Shown here: one piece after another, positions 60,683-64,000 of the stretch | Layout: each line of letters begins with the position of its first letter | How positions within the stretch are numbered: position 1 is the stretch's first letter | DNA from: Watersipora subatra | Lineage: Eukaryota > Bryozoa > Gymnolaemata > Cheilostomatida > Watersiporidae | DNA length: 64,000 nt | NCBI RefSeq assembly: GCF_963576615.1 | Contig: NC_088708.1 | Coordinates: 4,278,001-4,342,000, forward strand | Direction: 5' to 3' | Translations under genes and position numbers: made by a program | The notes under the pieces: model-generated | What the model was told of the DNA's origin: nothing | Database searches by the model: none | What the model saw: the letters and a program-made list of their open reading frames with translations, nothing else

Positions 60683-61460
60683 CTCCCACTCTTCTTGGTC
60701 TGCTTGCCTAGTCTCCATCTGCACCTCCCTGAAAGCCTCATGCGCTTCTTCCATTCTTCCCTTCTTGCCGAACATCATGAAGTTGGCCGTCTCGCCTGTC
60801 ACGGTGTGGGGGGCCTCGATACGCTCGCAAGAGCTGTGGCAGGGGCACATCACATTCCTCCTTGTTTCCTTCCAACAACATGGCCCTCAGAGAGTCGCCC
60901 AGGCCTCGATTGCTCCTCTCTACGATCCCATTGGCCTAGGGATGGTAAAAAGGTAGTCCGTGTCTTGCTCACCTTCCAGAGCTGGCAGAGCTCCTCCATC
61001 AGTTGGCTCTCAAATCGAGCGCCTTGGCCTGTATGGATTTGCTCTGGAAGCCCCAGGTAGCAGAACACTCTTTATTTGAGGGCACTGGCCACCACTGGAG
61101 TCGTGGCCTCCGGAATGGCAATGTCATCCTGCCAAAGGGTAAAGTGGTCCGAGAACAATAAGATCCACTTATTGCCCCTCAGGGTAGTGGGGAGGGGGCT
61201 TACCAGGTCAATGGCGACCTTGTACCAGGATCGGCTAGCGTATAACCGCTGCCAGCTTCCTGCAGGCTTAGTCCCTCTGTGCTTGGCAACCTGGTACCTC
61301 ACAGCTTCATACTAACCTGCGGACAGCGGCTGTCAGTCCGGGCCAGTACCAAGTAAGCTGTAGGCGGCTTACCGTCCTCTCAACCCCGAAGTGGATCATG
61401 ACGTGTGTCTGTCAGATAACTGGCTCCCTCATAACCACTGGGCACGCGGCACACCACCGG

Positions 61461-62450
61461 CTAAGACCATGAGTGGCCACACTGGTTTCCAGCACGCCGT
61501 CTTGCCTGATTCTCAGGGATTCCCTTCTGCGATGCAAGACCCCGAGCGCCTGGCTCCCTAACTCCAACTGTTCCGAAGGCACTTCGGTGTGGCTCCAAAG
61601 TGCTTGGTACATTATGGCTACGGCACTTTTGTTTGCCCTCGCTCTGCAGCCGAGCCAATTGGTTAGTTCGCTGACCCGATGCCTCGGGTCCCAGAGTGGC
61701 TTCGATCGACCTTGAGCCGGCCTGTGCCCCCATGGTGGCAGGATGCCGACCCGTACGGCCAGTCGTCTCCGGCGCAGGCTTGGCGATCTCTGCCCAGCTC
61801 TGTCGTGGTTCCTGGTGGCGACTAGTAGTGCCTCGGGTCATCCCCCGCTCAATGTCAGGGGATCCCAGGATGGCCTCGACCGGTCTCGGGTTGACCTTGG
61901 CTGTTTCAGTGGAAACAAGGGTCGCACGGGGTATGGCTTTGCCATAATCGCACGGTTTACGGAGCTGCACCCGTAAACCGGCAGCCTCACGCTTGGGCTT
62001 GGCAATCCCTGACAGAAAATGGTTTCTCCCGATCACCCTCGCCTCATCCTGGTCTTCTTGGTCCAACTCCAGCCGAGTTGGACCCCCATCGCGGTACTCT
62101 ATTTGGGCACACTGTCGACAGACTTCGCAGGTCTGTCTGCTTAAGCCATCGGCGTTGCCAAGCTTTAATCTTGCGCATTGCTCCAGCTTGTACTTGAAGT
62201 CGGCTAGCACCTCTAGCCAATGCGCCAACTGGCGGAGGGCTCCTTCCTGCGGGAAGAGCCATCGCAGGGAGGCATGGTCCGTGTGAAGCCAAAACTCCTG
62301 TCCGTATAAGTATGGGCGAAAGTGTTTTACCGCTTTGACCACTGCCAACAACTCTCTGCGTGTCATGCAATAATTTCGCTCCGATGGGGTGAGTGTTTTG
62401 CTATAGTAAGCAATCACTTGTTCCTGGTCGCGATACTGCTGTGACAGCAC
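61461..62450 (-). pseudogene. Gypsy RNase H and linker reading frame
   Basis: This is the longest open stretch of the broken pol (about 329 codons). The first part is a recognisable RNase H domain (YCMTRRELLAVVKAVKHFRPYL; HTDHASLRWL); after ADGLSR, where a zinc-binding integrase domain would follow, the sequence is Arg/Pro/Glu-rich and not typical. A stop lies where the frame joins the RT at about 62456. It is part of the element at 60683-64000. Confidence 0.8.
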
Positions 62451-62957
62451 AGCTCACATGCCGCACTCGCTGGCATCCGTGTCCAGGATATAGGTATTCC
62501 TGAGATCCGGATCCCCTAGCATCGGTGCTGTGGTGAGGCTGTGGCGCAGGGTGTCAAACACTGCCTGCTCTTCCCCTGCCCATTGCCAGGGCTATTCCTT
62601 CCCCACTAGCCGGTGGAAGGAGTTTGCAATGGTGGCAAATCTAGGGATGTACTGTCGGTAGTACTCGGCAGTACCTAAGAACCCTTGCAGTTCCCGGACT
62701 CCACGCGGAACAGGTCACTGCTCCACCACCTCCATTTTGGCTGGGTCTGTGGCAACCCCTTTGCTACTTACTATGTGGCCCAAGTACCACACTTCGGACT
62801 GTAGCAGTTCGCATTTTGTTGGTTTGAGCTTGTGTCCGGTTTGCCGTAGCCGCAGGAACACTTTTTCCAGCCGCTGGAGGTGGGGGTCAAAATCAGGTGC
62901 GATAACAATCACATCATCCAGGTACCATAGTAACATTTGCCAGTGGAGCCCGTGTAA

Positions 62958-63785
62958 AGCCGTGGTCACACGAGCACCGAACCGACGTAGGATCGGTTCG
63001 GTTCGGAGGCTGGTTCGGTTCGTGGCACATGTCACACGGCCACCGAAGTAACTTCACTTCTTAGATACCATACGTATAGAGGCAGGACACGGTTTCATTA
63101 GTAGTTTTTATGTATTTGAGTTAAATATTTCTATTGTAAACAAAAAACTTTGAGGAACTATTATAAATCATAATTACACAGCAGATTTATCAGAAGATCG
63201 TTCGGCTGCTCAAAATAAATCACTCGATACAAATATTTTGCTAACCCTTCCCATCAACATAATTATATTTTTTTATTAACATATGAATGTTTTTCTATGC
63301 TGAGTACATAACAAACAAAAACAGTCTTTATCATAGTACTGTGGTTTTACATAAATAAATCAGTCAACGATAGTTCATCAGGATGAATATGACACATTAC
63401 TTATATTCTACACGAAAGAAAATCACAACCATTCCCCTACATTTATGCAAAACTTAAGTGCAACATCTTACATTTATGCAACCCAATCACAAGTCCGGGT
63501 GAACCTTGTCGTAAATTGCTTCATGTTGTTTATTTAACGAAATAAAAGTATCGTCCCATTTCTTTTTTAACTTTACTCACACGCACGTAAGAAAAAATGT
63601 GACGCGTGCTCGCTAGAATTCTAGAATTTTAACCAGCCAATAAGAGCAAGGATTCGGCACGAAATTTCGAGCAGTACCGAAATAGTTCGCTTCGGCCAGA
63701 AATGTCCTTAGCCGAACTTTTTAGAGCTGAAAACGACGTCGTTTTGCGTCATTTAGTTCGGTTCGGTGCCCGTGTGACCACGGCT
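62958..63785. mobile_element. MITE with TAA duplication inside gypsy RT (Harbinger-like)
   Basis: An 828-bp insertion. The ends are AGCCGTGGTCACACGAGCAC and, inverted, AGCCGTGGTCACACGGGCAC, about 27 bp, and TAA is repeated directly outside (62955-62957 and 63786-63788). A 3-bp TAA duplication fits the PIF/Harbinger superfamily. A partial internal echo of the terminal repeat (gtcacacggccaccgaa) lies at about 63035. No transposase is present. The flanking gypsy reading frames are in register across the site, so the insertion is younger than the retroelement. Confidence 0.9.
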
Positions 63786-64000
63786 TAACACTATCACCAT
63801 CAACTGTTGGAAGGTGGCTGGGGCGGAAGTCAACCCGAAAAGAAGGACTCTTCATTTCCACAATCCTGAGCAAGTGATGAAGGCTGATTTTTCCCTGGCA
63901 TCTTCGTCCAGCGGAACCTGCCAGTATCCGCTGACGGGATCGAGGGTACTAAAATATCGGCTTCCAGCCTAGGCATCCAGACATCCACACTTTCACCTAT

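Larger units (their letters stand above)
60683..64000 (-). mobile_element. Broken Ty3/gypsy retrotransposon pol
   Basis: Read on the minus strand from the right edge of the window: reverse transcriptase N-part (about 63789-64000), the WYLDD catalytic box (near 62915), the RT C-part (to about 62715), RNase H (open 62450-61461; Asp in LHTDHASLRWL, then ADGLSR), and integrase pieces down to 60683 (IDLVSPLP near 61200; a core with GLPEQIHTGQGARFESQL near 61040; NFMMFG near 60770). Stops and frameshifts (about 63835, 62456, 61070, 60855) show that it is not functional. An 828-bp MITE splits the RT. The C-terminal end and 3' LTR are missing, cut at the microsatellite; the 5' part is outside the window. 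It is markedly GC-richer than its surroundings, which suggests a more recent arrival. Confidence 0.88.

Noticed and set aside
60496..60741. Several Thr/His/Tyr/Cys-rich frames on both strands
   Set aside because: They are low-complexity translations of a (TG)n/(TA)n microsatellite joined to the end of the broken gypsy element.

Overview
This is a eukaryotic, invertebrate-type genome segment: AT-rich, with intron-split genes, dense in transposons, MITEs and short tandem satellites. No operons, CRISPR arrays or prokaryotic features are visible. The animal gene set and the absence of vertebrate-type repeats suggest a marine lophotrochozoan or a similar invertebrate; the species cannot be fixed from the sequence. 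Most open frames are spurious, including several long frames that are only translated satellites.

Three host genes could be assembled from splice sites and codon phase. (1) A TRMT10A-type tRNA guanine-9 methyltransferase, plus strand, 18481-27358, six exons, about 450 residues. (2) A membrane-associated guanylate kinase homologue of the MPP7/MPP3 group (L27-PDZ-SH3-GUK), plus strand, 30651-49432, sixteen exons, about 564 residues, probably lacking an unseen 5' exon. (3) A protein with the methylthioribose-kinase/APH fold, minus strand, 54306-50432, six exons, about 349 residues found. It has Asn in place of the catalytic Asp and Gly in place of the second conserved Asp, so it may be a pseudokinase. 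Genes 2 and 3 are convergent, with about 1 kb between their stop codons. The three genes show no obvious functional link.

Region by region: 1-16.3 kb is a transposon field. It holds two MITE families with TTAA target duplications, a decayed hAT (ZBED-like) transposase, a 3.85-kb long-TIR DNA transposon with a large open transposase frame (Sola-like; 4-bp duplication TAAT) and a decayed LINE reverse transcriptase. 16.3-18.5 kb is intergenic. 18.5-27.4 kb is the methyltransferase gene, with two satellites, a MITE and a SINE-like repeat in its fifth intron. 27.4-30.6 kb is intergenic. 30.6-49.4 kb is the MAGUK gene, whose introns carry at least six satellites. 50.4-54.3 kb is the kinase-fold gene. 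54.37-58.38 kb is a 4-kb TIR transposon with an 8-bp target duplication and a MITE nested inside it. 58.4-60.7 kb holds an imperfect palindrome, a SINE-like repeat and a microsatellite. 60.7-64 kb is a broken Ty3/gypsy pol on the minus strand, split by an 828-bp MITE with a TAA duplication.

The observations most worth following are the kinase-fold gene with both catalytic Asp positions lost; two separate genes in which a tandem repeat starting at an exon end has copied the 5' splice site several times; the near-intact long-TIR transposon whose coding frame continues upstream of its first Met to a splice-acceptor-like site; and a TTAA MITE family with four copies, one of them set against a satellite that matches its flank.
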